DNA from: Alitabrizicola rongguiensis
GTDB lineage: Bacteria; Pseudomonadota; Alphaproteobacteria; Rhodobacterales; Rhodobacteraceae
DNA: 64,000 nucleotides
Direction: 5' to 3'
NCBI RefSeq assembly: GCF_021491355.1
Contig: NZ_JAKENF010000005.1
Span: forward strand, 202,070-266,069
The notes beneath the pieces were generated by a model. The model did not search any database, was not told where the DNA came from, and saw only the letters and a program-made list of their open reading frames with translations. Below are positions 29,786-38,394 of the stretch, piece after piece. Position 1 is the stretch's first letter. Each line of letters opens with the position of its first letter. Both the position numbers and the translations under genes were made by a program.

Positions 29786-30811
29786 ATGAAAAAACGACTT
29801 CTGGGAACTGCTTCGCTGGCGCTGGCCCTTGGCCTCGGCAGTGCGGCCCTGGCGGAAGGCTACAAGATCGGAATTTCGAACACGGTACAGGGCAACGGCT
29901 GGCGCGAAGAGATGATCTGCGCGATGAAGGCCGAGGCACTGGCTTCGGGCAAGGTCGACTCGCTGAACATTGCGCACCGCAACACCGACGCGGCCGGCCA
30001 ACTGGAGGATATCCGCAACCTCATCCAGGCCGGGGTGAACGCGATCGTCGTGAACCCGACCAATGCCGACGGCATCAATGCCGCGATCAAGGAGGCCACC
30101 GACAAGGGCATCGTGGTCGTCGCGGTCGACCAGGCGGTGACGGAACCCTCGGCCTACATCCTGTCGAACAACCAGGAAGAATACGCCTATATCGGCGCCA
30201 AATGGCTGTTCGAACAGATGGGCGGCAAGGGCGCTGTCGTCTACATGCGCGGCGCCGCAGGCGCAGGCGCGGACAATGACCGTGACAAGGGCTTCAAGCG
30301 GGCGATGGCCGAATACCCGGACATCACGATCGCGCAAGAGGTCTTCACCGGCTGGCAGCAGGATCAGGGCAAGCAGCAGATCAACGACATCATTGCCGCC
30401 GGGGTGCCGTTTCAGGGCGTCTGGACCTCGGGGATCGACAACGTGATCGTCGATGCCTTCACCGAGGCTGGTGCGCCTTTGGTGCCGATCGTCGGCGCCG
30501 ACAACGCGGGCTTCGTCAGCCAGTTGTCGAGCGTCGAGGGGCTGAAGGGTGCGGCCGTGACCAACCCCGGCTCGGTCGGTGGAGCAGGCGTTGCCCTCGC
30601 GATCCAGATCCTCGATGGCAAGGTTCCAGCTGAAAAGACCGTGCTCGTCGATCCGGTCCTTTGGGACAACACCACCGAAGAGGGCAAGGCCCAGATCGCA
30701 GCGGCCCAGAACCCGAACCTCAGCCCCGAATGGCCAGTCAGCGTCTCCATCCCCGGATGGACGACCTACACGATGGACCAGATCATCGCCTGCAAAGGCC
30801 CCGGCGAGTAA
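29786..30811 (+). CDS. Sugar ABC transporter periplasmic binding protein (ribose type)
   Basis: 341 residues with a clear signal peptide (MKKRLLGTASLALALGLGSA, cleavage after ALA at about 23). ATG at 29786 follows GGGAGGAAGACAC. The Peripla_BP_4 fold is seen in ISNTVQGNGWREEMICAMK and IQAGVNAIVVNPTNADGINA. It would deliver a sugar or cyclitol to the permeases encoded downstream. A strong hairpin follows the stop, as is common after binding-protein genes made in excess. Confidence 0.93.
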   Translation: MKKRLLGTASLALALGLGSAALAEGYKIGISNTVQGNGWREEMICAMKAEALASGKVDSLNIAHRNTDAAGQLEDIRNLIQAGVNAIVVNPTNADGINAAIKEATDKGIVVVAVDQAVTEPSAYILSNNQEEYAYIGAKWLFEQMGGKGAVVYMRGAAGAGADNDRDKGFKRAMAEYPDITIAQEVFTGWQQDQGKQQINDIIAAGVPFQGVWTSGIDNVIVDAFTEAGAPLVPIVGADNAGFVSQLSSVEGLKGAAVTNPGSVGGAGVALAIQILDGKVPAEKTVLVDPVLWDNTTEEGKAQIAAAQNPNLSPEWPVSVSIPGWTTYTMDQIIACKGPGE

Positions 30812-30818
30812 CGACCAA

Positions 30819-30844
30819 GGGTCTCCGGCCAATGCCGGAGACCC
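30819..30844 (+). terminator. Hairpin after binding-protein gene (partial terminator or mRNA stabiliser)
   Basis: GGGTCTCCGGC at 30819-30829 pairs perfectly with 30834-30844 around CAAT, starting 7 bases after the stop at 30811. It lies between the binding protein and the ATPase gene of the same operon. There is no U-run, so it more likely tunes the amounts of the subunits than ends the transcript. Confidence 0.65.
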
Positions 30845-30879
30845 AGCTTCCGCCTCGAAGGACCCGGTGCAGTTGACCC

Positions 30880-32388
30880 ATGGCTGAAAGTGAAACGACG
30901 GCGCCCGTGCTGGACGCCGAGGGCGTGTCGAAGCGGTTCGGCGCAGTTCAGGCCCTGCGCGATGCATCGCTGCGCCTGGGGAAGGGTGAGATCGTTGCCC
31001 TTATGGGCGCCAACGGCGCCGGGAAATCGACGCTGGTCAAGATCCTGACCGGCGCGCTGCGGCGGGACACCGGCCATGTCCGCATCAGGGGAACCGAAGC
31101 CCGCCTCAACTCCCCCGCCGCCGCCAGACGGTCAGGGCTTGTGCCCGTTTATCAGGAACCGTCGCTGATCCCCGATCTCGACGTGGCCGACAACCTTCGC
31201 CTCGGGCGCACGCCGGTCGATGCGTTCCGCCATTGGGTGGCGGAAATGGGCATTTCCGACCTTCGGCTTGACGACGTGATCGGCGATCTGCCGCTGGCGA
31301 CCCTGCGTATCCTCGACCTTGCGCGGGCGCTGGCAGCGGAACCCGATGTGCTGATGCTTGACGAGATGACCGCTGCCCTGCCGACCGACCTGGTCGAGAA
31401 GGTGTTGAGGGTCGTGCGCCAGCAGGCTGATGGCGGACGGTCGATCATCTATATCTCGCACCGTTTCGCCGAAATCGCGGCGATCTGCGACCGCGCTACC
31501 GTCCTGCGTGATGGGGCGACGGTCGGCAACCTGAAGATCGAGCCGGGGATCGAAGAGCGGGTTGTCGAGCTGATGCTGGGCGGCAAGGTTGCCCCGGTGG
31601 CCAGCGAAACCCGCAGCCGCGCAGCGGCCTCCGGCGACAGTGCCATCATTCCCCGCCTGCGCCTTCGCGGTCTGAAGGCCGGAACGCGGCTGGCCGATGT
31701 TTCCTTCGAGCTGAACCGGGGGGAAGTGCTTGGCGTCGTTGCGCTCGAGGGGCAGGGGCAGGACGAGCTGTTCGATGTGCTTGCCGGCAACCGTCGTCCT
31801 GCCGCGGGCAGCCTTGAAGTGGATGGCAGGCCGGTCGCCTTCGGTCATCCTGCCGATGCGATCGCGGCTGGCCTGACGCTGGTGCCGGGTGACCGGGCGC
31901 ATGCGCTGCTGATGTCGCGGTCCGTGCGCGAGAACATCGCCCTGCCGCTTCTGGCGCGGCTTCGCGACTGGGGCGCGATCCGTGTGAGGGACGAGGCCGC
32001 ACGCGTGACCTCTGCGATCGAGCGGTTGCAGATCGACACGCGGGCCCAGGGCGAAGTGCGCCGTCTGTCAGGCGGCAACCAGCAGAAGGTGACCATCGCC
32101 CGCTGGATCGCCAAGGGCGTGAACACGCTCCTCCTCTTCGATCCGACGCGGGGCATCGATGTCCGCACCAAGCGGCAGATCTACGGGCTGGTCCGCGAAC
32201 TGGCCGGGCAGGGGGCTGCCGTGCTGTTCTACACATCCGAGTTGTCCGAGGTGCCGCAGGCCTGCGACCGCGTCGTCGTGATCTTCAACGGACGGGTGGT
32301 GGATGTAATCCCGGCAGCCGAGGCCGACGAGGCCACCCTGATGCGCGCCGCCTACGGCCTGAGCCGGGCCGGGACGGAACCGGCATGA
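30880..32388 (+). CDS. Sugar ABC transporter ATP-binding protein (RbsA type, two nucleotide-binding domains)
   Basis: 502 residues with two fused ABC domains. The first has Walker [15 protein letters not shown] near residue 43 and Walker B LMLDEMTAAL, but its signature is degenerate (LPLATLRILDLARAL where LSGGQ is expected). The second has no canonical Walker A (VALEGQGQDELFDVL, as in many RbsA proteins) and an intact LSGGNQQKVTIARW signature. The pairing leaves one working catalytic site in trans. It overlaps the permease start by 4 bases. Confidence 0.93.
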   Translation: MAESETTAPVLDAEGVSKRFGAVQALRDASLRLGKGEIVALMGANGAGKSTLVKILTGALRRDTGHVRIRGTEARLNSPAAARRSGLVPVYQEPSLIPDLDVADNLRLGRTPVDAFRHWVAEMGISDLRLDDVIGDLPLATLRILDLARALAAEPDVLMLDEMTAALPTDLVEKVLRVVRQQADGGRSIIYISHRFAEIAAICDRATVLRDGATVGNLKIEPGIEERVVELMLGGKVAPVASETRSRAAASGDSAIIPRLRLRGLKAGTRLADVSFELNRGEVLGVVALEGQGQDELFDVLAGNRRPAAGSLEVDGRPVAFGHPADAIAAGLTLVPGDRAHALLMSRSVRENIALPLLARLRDWGAIRVRDEAARVTSAIERLQIDTRAQGEVRRLSGGNQQKVTIARWIAKGVNTLLLFDPTRGIDVRTKRQIYGLVRELAGQGAAVLFYTSELSEVPQACDRVVVIFNGRVVDVIPAAEADEATLMRAAYGLSRAGTEPA

Positions 32389-33359
32389 CCCGGTTCCTGT
32401 CGAAGAACAGCCGCACGGTCGGTCTTGCCGCGCTCCTGGCGTTGCTCTTGGTCGCAACCAAGCTGATCCAGCCCGATTTCGGCGCCTCGGGGCTCGAGTC
32501 GCTGGCGCGCGCCGTCCTGCCCTTCGCCTTCGCGACGGTCGGCATGACCATCGTCGTCATCGCCGGCGGGATCGACCTGTCGATGGCGGCGATGATGGCG
32601 GTGGCAAGCGTGACCGCAGCCGTGCTGATGGAGGGCGCGAGCGACGGGCAGGCCGCCATCGCGGTTCTGGGCGTGCTCGTTCTGGGCCTCGTCATGGGGG
32701 CGATCAACGGCACGCTGATCGTGCTGACGCGGGTTCCGGACATCGTGGTGACCCTTGCCATGCTGTTCGTCTGGCAGGGTGTCGCGCTCCTGATCCTCAA
32801 TGCACCGGGTGGCGGCGCAGCCCCCTGGCTCAGGGATCTGGTCGTGGGCGGGGTCGTGCTGCCCGGATTGCCGACCGCCCTGACCGAGTGGCTGCCGAAA
32901 GCGGTCCTGTTCCTGGTGATTGCGGTCGCGCTGATCTGGGTGCCGATCCGTCGCTCCCGGCTTGGGTTGATGCTCTACGCCATCGGCAGCGATCAGCTTG
33001 CCGCCTTCCGCTCGGGCATTCCAGTAGGGCTGACGCGGATCGTCGCCTATGCGCTGGCCGGTCTCTTCGCCGCTCTCGGCGGGCTTTCAGTCACCATGGG
33101 CACCGGGATCGGCGAGCCCATTCCCGGCCCCTATCTGATGGCATCAGTCGCGGCTGTTGTGCTTGGCGGCGTGGTGCTGGGGGGCGGTCGAGGGGGCATC
33201 GTCGGCCCGGTGCTGGCGGTATTCATCCTGCGGCTGGTACGGATGGACCTGACCCTTCTCTCGGTCGATCCCAACGTGACGGCGATCATCGAAGGAACCA
33301 TAACGGTGGCCGTGGTGATGTTCGGCGGCCTGCTGGCAGTGAGGGGGATGCAGAAATGA
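32385..33359 (+). CDS. Sugar ABC transporter permease (first)
   Basis: 324 residues, about nine hydrophobic segments, BPD_transp_2 (RbsC-like) fold. Visible signatures are VVIAGGIDLSMAAMMAVAS near residue 60 and LGGVVLGGGRGGIVGPV near residue 260. ATG overlaps the ATPase stop. Two different permeases follow one ATPase, so the channel is probably a heterodimer. Confidence 0.93.
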   Translation: MTRFLSKNSRTVGLAALLALLLVATKLIQPDFGASGLESLARAVLPFAFATVGMTIVVIAGGIDLSMAAMMAVASVTAAVLMEGASDGQAAIAVLGVLVLGLVMGAINGTLIVLTRVPDIVVTLAMLFVWQGVALLILNAPGGGAAPWLRDLVVGGVVLPGLPTALTEWLPKAVLFLVIAVALIWVPIRRSRLGLMLYAIGSDQLAAFRSGIPVGLTRIVAYALAGLFAALGGLSVTMGTGIGEPIPGPYLMASVAAVVLGGVVLGGGRGGIVGPVLAVFILRLVRMDLTLLSVDPNVTAIIEGTITVAVVMFGGLLAVRGMQK

Positions 33360-34336
33360 CCGCGTTGAATGTCGGCCCCACTCCGCTGGCGCGCATTGGT
33401 CGCTTCATGGCAGACAACCCGCTGGTGCCTCTGATCCTGCTGCTGGTCGGGCTTGTCGCGTTGCTGCAGATCCTGCAGCCGGGTGTCGTGAATTCCCGCT
33501 GGCTGGCCAACACGATCAAGGTGGCCATTCCGCTGGCCATGCTCGCCGCCTGCCAGACACTGACGATGCTGACCGGCGGGATCGACCTGTCTGCCGGGAC
33601 GGTGGCCACCATCAGCGCCTTCGCGACGGCAACCCTGACGCCACTCGTCGGCGCCCCGGCTGCGATCCTGATCGCCCTTTCGGTCGCGCTCGTCATCGGC
33701 CTGGTCAATGGCTTCGGCGTGGCGATCTGTAGGGTGCATCCGCTGATAATGACCCTTGGCACGGCGCTGATCGCCAGCGGCTGCCTGCTTGTGTACCAGC
33801 GCTATGTCATCGCCACCGGAACGAAGATCCCGGATTTCCTCGTGTGGCTCGGAACCGGCCGGACTCTCGGCCTGCCGAACGGGCTCTTCCTGTTCTTGCC
33901 CTTTGCCACGCTGGTGATCTGGATGCAGCGCCGCACCGGCTTCGGGCGGCTTCTCTACGCGCTTGGCTCCAATGAGGCGGCGGCGCGGCTGTCCGGGGTG
34001 CGGAGCTGGCAGGTGCTCCTGTCGCTCTATGCGCTGTCCGGCGCGATCGCCGGGCTGACGGGCCTGCTTTATCTCGGCGTGGTCAAGACGCCCTCGCTGT
34101 CGCTGGCGCTGCCGCTCGATCTGCCCTCGGTTGCGGCAGCGGTTGTCGGCGGAACCTCAATCTTCGGCGGGCGGGGCGGCTTCGGCGGCACAATCATCGG
34201 GGCGCTGATCCTGACGGTGCTGGGGACGATGCTGACGCTCATGCAGATTCCCGAGGGCGGACGGCGCATCCTGTTCGGGCTCATCATCCTTGCAGTGACG
34301 GCGCTTTACATCCGGCTGACGGAGCAGGGCCGATAG
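33356..34336 (+). CDS. Sugar ABC transporter permease (second)
   Basis: 326 residues, again RbsC-like, with LTMLTGGIDLSAGTVATIS near residue 70 and VGGTSIFGGRGGFGGTIIGA near residue 265. The ATG overlaps the stop of the first permease (ATGA). About nine membrane segments. It ends the transporter part of the operon; the gap to the next oxidoreductase is 60 bases. Confidence 0.93.
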   Translation: MTALNVGPTPLARIGRFMADNPLVPLILLLVGLVALLQILQPGVVNSRWLANTIKVAIPLAMLAACQTLTMLTGGIDLSAGTVATISAFATATLTPLVGAPAAILIALSVALVIGLVNGFGVAICRVHPLIMTLGTALIASGCLLVYQRYVIATGTKIPDFLVWLGTGRTLGLPNGLFLFLPFATLVIWMQRRTGFGRLLYALGSNEAAARLSGVRSWQVLLSLYALSGAIAGLTGLLYLGVVKTPSLSLALPLDLPSVAAAVVGGTSIFGGRGGFGGTIIGALILTVLGTMLTLMQIPEGGRRILFGLIILAVTALYIRLTEQGR

Positions 34337-34396
34337 TAGTTCGCCCGTATCGAAAGAGCGATCCGTCCATGCGGGTCGAACGGAGGAGAGAGGCAA

Positions 34397-35473
34397 ATGG
34401 CAAGGCACAAGGTCGTCGGCATCAGTTTCGACCACATGCACATGGGCGACCTTCTGCGGAAGGTGGCCGAGCATCCGGATGCCGAGATTGCCGGCATCTT
34501 CGACCCCGATCCCGCCCGGATGGCCGGGGCGATCGCGAATTTCTCGATCCCGGCCGATCGGGTCTTCACCGATTTCGACGCCTGCATGACGGCCACGACG
34601 CCCGATCTTGCCATCCTCTGCGCCGCGACCGCCGATCATGCGAGCTATACGGAACGGCTTGCCGCCTATCGGACCAACGTCTTTGTAGAAAAGCCTTTCG
34701 CCGCCTCGGTCGCCGATGCGCGGCGGATGATCGCGGCGATGCAGCCGACGGGAAAGCTCCTGGCGATCAACTGGCCGCTGGCCTGGGTCGAAAGCCACGT
34801 CACCGCCAAGCGCCTGATCGAGGCCGGCACCATCGGCGAGCTGATCGAGGTGCATTTCTACGACGGAAACCGTGGGCCGCTTTATCATCTGGCGGACAAG
34901 GTCGAGGTCTCGCCGGAAGAGGTGGAACGGCAGAAGCCCGGATCGTGGTGGTACAAGAAAGCCTCGGGCGGGGGAAGCCTGCTCGACTACCTCGGCTATG
35001 GGGCCACGCTTGGCACCTGGTACATGGACGGCAGGGCGCCGCTCGAGGTGACCTGCACGGTCGACCAAACGCCGGGGATCGAGGTGGACCAGCACGCCAT
35101 CGCCGTCTGCCGCTATGACCGGGGCCTGTCCAAGATGGAAACGCGGTGGGGGACCTTCACCGATCCCTGGACGATCCAGCCGCAGCCGCATTGCGGCTTC
35201 GTGTTTGTCGGAACCGACGGGACCATCAAAAGCGACGACTATGCCGACCATGTGATGGTGCAGACCCGGACACAGCCGAAGCCCACGGCCGTTCCGGCCG
35301 AGCCTCTGCCGGCCGGGCGGCGGAACGCCATCGAATATGTGCTGGGCTGCATCGAGCGGGGCGAGGCGCTGTCCGGGCCGCTCGATCCCGCGGTGTCGCT
35401 GCTCGGCCAGCGCATCGTCGATACGGCGGCGCTCTCGGCGCGAGAGAAGCGGACGCTGGAACTCTTGCCATGA
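34397..35473 (+). CDS. Gfo/Idh/MocA family protein with altered cofactor loop
   Basis: 358 residues. The catalytic Lys motif VEKPFAAS (near residue 97) and the C-terminal domain with SGGGSLLDYLGYGATLGTWY are present. The N-terminal glycine-rich loop is replaced: VVGISFDHMHMGDLLRKV has no GxGxxG, so cofactor binding may be changed or lost. ATG at 34397 follows GGAGGAGAGAGGCAA. Its stop overlaps the start of the next Gfo/Idh/MocA gene. Confidence 0.85.
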   Translation: MARHKVVGISFDHMHMGDLLRKVAEHPDAEIAGIFDPDPARMAGAIANFSIPADRVFTDFDACMTATTPDLAILCAATADHASYTERLAAYRTNVFVEKPFAASVADARRMIAAMQPTGKLLAINWPLAWVESHVTAKRLIEAGTIGELIEVHFYDGNRGPLYHLADKVEVSPEEVERQKPGSWWYKKASGGGSLLDYLGYGATLGTWYMDGRAPLEVTCTVDQTPGIEVDQHAIAVCRYDRGLSKMETRWGTFTDPWTIQPQPHCGFVFVGTDGTIKSDDYADHVMVQTRTQPKPTAVPAEPLPAGRRNAIEYVLGCIERGEALSGPLDPAVSLLGQRIVDTAALSAREKRTLELLP

Positions 35474-36582
35474 GCGAAACGGATCCCGATACCTACGCGC
35501 TGAAGTCGGCGGCGGTCGAGACGATCGCCGCGCCTGATCTGCCCTACCGCCCGCCCATGCCGCGCAGCTATCGGCCGCGGATCGGGGTGATCGGGGCCGG
35601 AGGGATCGTGGCGAGCCATCTCGACGCCTATCGCACCGCCGGGTGGGAGGTTGCCGCGATCTGCAACCGGACGCTGGCGCGGGCCGAGGCGCGGGCGCAG
35701 GACTTCTACCCGCAGGCCCGGGTGACCGACCGCTATCAGGAGGTGCTCGACGATCCCGCCATCGATGTGGTCGACATCACGCCCCATCCCGAGGACCGCG
35801 TGCCGATCATCGAGGCCGCGCTCAAAGCCGGGAAGCACGTCCTGTCGCAGAAGCCTTTCGTGCTCGACCTTGCGGATGGCGAGCGGCTGGTGCGGCTGGC
35901 CCGGGATCGCGGCCTGAAGCTGGCTGTGAACCAGAACGGACGGTGGGCGCCCCACCTTGCCTGGATGCGCGAGGCGGTCCGGGCGGGCCTGATCGGCGAG
36001 GTGCAGAGCGTCCATGTCTCGATCCACTGGAACCACGGCTGGATCGCGGGCACGCCCTTCGAACGGATCGAGGACCTGATCCTGTATGACTTCGGCATCC
36101 ACTGGTTCGACTTCCTGTCGAGCGTGGCTGGCGACCGGGTGGAAAGCGTCTATGCGACCTCGGCGATGGCGGCGGGGCAAACTGCGGCCGTCCCGCTGAT
36201 GGCACAGGCGCTGGTGCGGATGGTGGGCGGGCAGGCGTCGCTCGTCTTCGACGGCGGGGCGGCGTTCGGGCCGCGCGACACCACCTACATCTCGGGCACC
36301 AAGGGCAGCCTGATGAGCGACGGCCCGGATCTGGGCAGCCAGCAGGTGACGCTGTTCACCGCCGAGGGGCGAGCGCAGCCGGTGCCTGACGGGACATGGT
36401 TCAACGACGGCTTCCGCGGGGCGATGGGCGCGCTTCTGGTCGCTATCGAGGACGGGACCGAACCTGCCAACGGGGCCGCAGAGAACCTTCGCAGCCTTGC
36501 GCTCTCCTTCGCGGCGATCCGGTCGCGGCGCATCGGGCAGGAAGTGCGGATCGGCGACTGCACCCGGCTTGAGCAGGACTGA
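35470..36582 (+). CDS. Gfo/Idh/MocA family oxidoreductase
   Basis: 370 residues from ATG at 35470, overlapping the previous stop (ATGA). After about 35 poorly conserved residues comes IGVIGAGGIVASHLDAYRTA with an intact GxGxxG, then SQKPFVLDLADGERL (QKP in place of EKP) and YDFGIHWFDFLS. It is the last gene of the plus-strand operon and ends 3 bases before the convergent aldose-epimerase-like gene. The two adjacent Gfo/Idh/MocA proteins could form a hetero-oligomer; this is inference. Confidence 0.88.
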   Translation: MSETDPDTYALKSAAVETIAAPDLPYRPPMPRSYRPRIGVIGAGGIVASHLDAYRTAGWEVAAICNRTLARAEARAQDFYPQARVTDRYQEVLDDPAIDVVDITPHPEDRVPIIEAALKAGKHVLSQKPFVLDLADGERLVRLARDRGLKLAVNQNGRWAPHLAWMREAVRAGLIGEVQSVHVSIHWNHGWIAGTPFERIEDLILYDFGIHWFDFLSSVAGDRVESVYATSAMAAGQTAAVPLMAQALVRMVGGQASLVFDGGAAFGPRDTTYISGTKGSLMSDGPDLGSQQVTLFTAEGRAQPVPDGTWFNDGFRGAMGALLVAIEDGTEPANGAAENLRSLALSFAAIRSRRIGQEVRIGDCTRLEQD

Positions 36583-36585
36583 CGT

Positions 36586-37632
36586 TCAAAGCCCGAGGAA
36601 CGCGCCCCGGATCGGCACGTTGCGCTGCGCACCACCTTCGCCGGTGACAGTCAACGCGTCGCCGTCCAGCGTCACCGTGGCCACCGGCTCGCCCGAGGGC
36701 CAGCCGATCGCGCCGATCACGTGCCTTGCCTCCACGGTACCCTCGGGCGACAGCGTCAGCGCGCCCGGACCCGACAGGTCGGCCTCGGTCGAGAGCCCGA
36801 GCATGTGGTCCGCCGCGCCTTCCTCGACGCCAAGACAGCCGAAATGCCGCCCCGACCAGGGCGGATAATCCCTCCCCCCGTTCGAATGCCACAGCATCGT
36901 CATCGGCAACCGCCGAGCATCGCGGAGCGAAAGGTAAAGATCGCCCTCCGCAGGGCGCGTCACCGCCGTCCAGCCGAGGGCATGGCCCCTGGTCTCGATC
37001 CCCACGACGAAATCCTCATGGCGCGGATTCCAGGGATAGCGCGTCAGGTCCACCGGGTCTGCCAGCCCCGGAAAGGTGCGGGGGTCTACCGAGCGGGCCG
37101 GGTAGGCCAGCGCCGACCGACCGCGCGCCGGATCGCTTTCCTGCGGGTTCTGCGGGGTTTCCCAATACGACTTGGCCGAGGTGCGGATCAGCCCGCCGGA
37201 TTTCAGCGAGATGTTGGCATGGTTCGCCACAGGCAGGCGGCCGGTGCCCCCGATGAAGATGTGGCGCTGGTAGACGAAGGGATGACCGTCGGTGACCGAG
37301 AGTTCCTTGATCAGCGTCGCGCCCTTTACCGGATGGTCGAGCACCGCCCGCACAAGGCCGGCAGTCGTCGCAACGACTGTCCAGGGGGTGTTGGCGGGCC
37401 AGCCGTGCAGGGGCGAGCCCTCGTCGCTTGCCGCGAAGGGCGCGCAGAAGAAGTCGCCGCCGAGCGTCGCCATAAGGGGCGCGGCGTCCGGCGGCATGAC
37501 TTCGCCCGTCCCGACCCAGGGGGCGCGATGCAGAGGCGCGATCCTTACGCCCTGATCCTCGACCTCGAACCCATCGAGAAGCCCGGTGCGGGCATCGAAG
37601 CCGAAGCTGATCCCAGCCGCCGCACCCTGCAT
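36586..37632 (-). CDS. Aldose-1-epimerase-like protein (galactose mutarotase fold)
   Basis: 348 residues of the mutarotase-like superfamily (aldose 1-epimerase / DUF4432 branch). Family resemblance is seen in GDFFCAPFAASDEGSPLHGW near residue 58 and the beta-sandwich pattern that follows (IFIGGTGRLPVANHANI). Such proteins interconvert anomers or act on sugar-derived ligands. The start overlaps the stop of the ABC ATPase gene, so it belongs to the minus-strand transport operon as its last gene. Confidence 0.8.
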   Translation of the reverse strand: MQGAAAGISFGFDARTGLLDGFEVEDQGVRIAPLHRAPWVGTGEVMPPDAAPLMATLGGDFFCAPFAASDEGSPLHGWPANTPWTVVATTAGLVRAVLDHPVKGATLIKELSVTDGHPFVYQRHIFIGGTGRLPVANHANISLKSGGLIRTSAKSYWETPQNPQESDPARGRSALAYPARSVDPRTFPGLADPVDLTRYPWNPRHEDFVVGIETRGHALGWTAVTRPAEGDLYLSLRDARRLPMTMLWHSNGGRDYPPWSGRHFGCLGVEEGAADHMLGLSTEADLSGPGALTLSPEGTVEARHVIGAIGWPSGEPVATVTLDGDALTVTGEGGAQRNVPIRGAFLGL

Positions 37633-38393
37633 CAGGCGGCATGCTCGCCGGTGATGATGTCCTCGACATCCTGGATCGATGAGGTCCGGGGGCTGAGGTC
37701 ATCTGCCACGACCGCGCCGCGCCGCATCACGACCATCCGGTCCACGACCTGAAAGACGTGGTGGATGTTGTGGGCGATGAAGATGCACGAATGCCCCGTG
37801 TCGCGCGCTTCACGGACAAAGCGCAGCACGCCTTGCGTTTCGGCCACGCCGAGGTTGTTCGTCGGCTCGTCAAGGATGATGAGGTCGCTATCGAAATACA
37901 TGGCGCGGGCGATGGCCACCGCCTGCCGCTCGCCGCCTGAAAGCGAACCGATGGCTGTGGTCGGCGGGATCTTCTTCGAGATGCCGACCCGCTTGAGCAG
38001 GCTCGCCGCCACCTCGTTCATCCGGTCGAGATCGAGACGGTCCATGAAACCCGGCCCCTTGCGCAACTCGCGACCGAGGAACAGGTTCCGCGCGATGGAA
38101 AGTTGCGGGATCAGTGCCGAGTCCTGGTAGATCGTCTCGATCCCTGCCGCGATCGCATCGTTGGTCGAGCGCAGGTTGACCTCCTGCCCGTTGATGAAGA
38201 TCTGGCCCGATGTGTAGGGCACCGCCCCGGATAGCACCTTGATGAGCGTGGACTTGCCCGCTCCGTTGTCGCCCAAGAGGCCGACGATCTCGCCGCGCTT
38301 GATCCTTAGGTTCACGTCGCGCAGGGCGTGGACGCGGCCGTAGTACTTCTGAATGTTCCGCATCTCGACGAGCGGAGCTTCGGTTTCGGCCAT
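37632..38393 (-). CDS. Sugar ABC transporter ATP-binding protein (FrcA-like, single domain)
   Basis: 253 residues from ATG at 38393 (MAETEAPLVEMRNIQKYYG), with GGGAGA 5 bases before it. One ABC domain only: Walker [15 protein letters not shown] near residue 38, signature LSGGERQAVAIARAM, Walker B LIILDEPTNNL, and the switch His in FIAHNIHHVF. Single-domain ATPases of this kind form homodimers in fructose (FrcBCA) type importers. It starts 1 base after the permease stop. Confidence 0.92.
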   Translation of the reverse strand: MAETEAPLVEMRNIQKYYGRVHALRDVNLRIKRGEIVGLLGDNGAGKSTLIKVLSGAVPYTSGQIFINGQEVNLRSTNDAIAAGIETIYQDSALIPQLSIARNLFLGRELRKGPGFMDRLDLDRMNEVAASLLKRVGISKKIPPTTAIGSLSGGERQAVAIARAMYFDSDLIILDEPTNNLGVAETQGVLRFVREARDTGHSCIFIAHNIHHVFQVVDRMVVMRRGAVVADDLSPRTSSIQDVEDIITGEHAA

Positions 38394-38394
38394 G

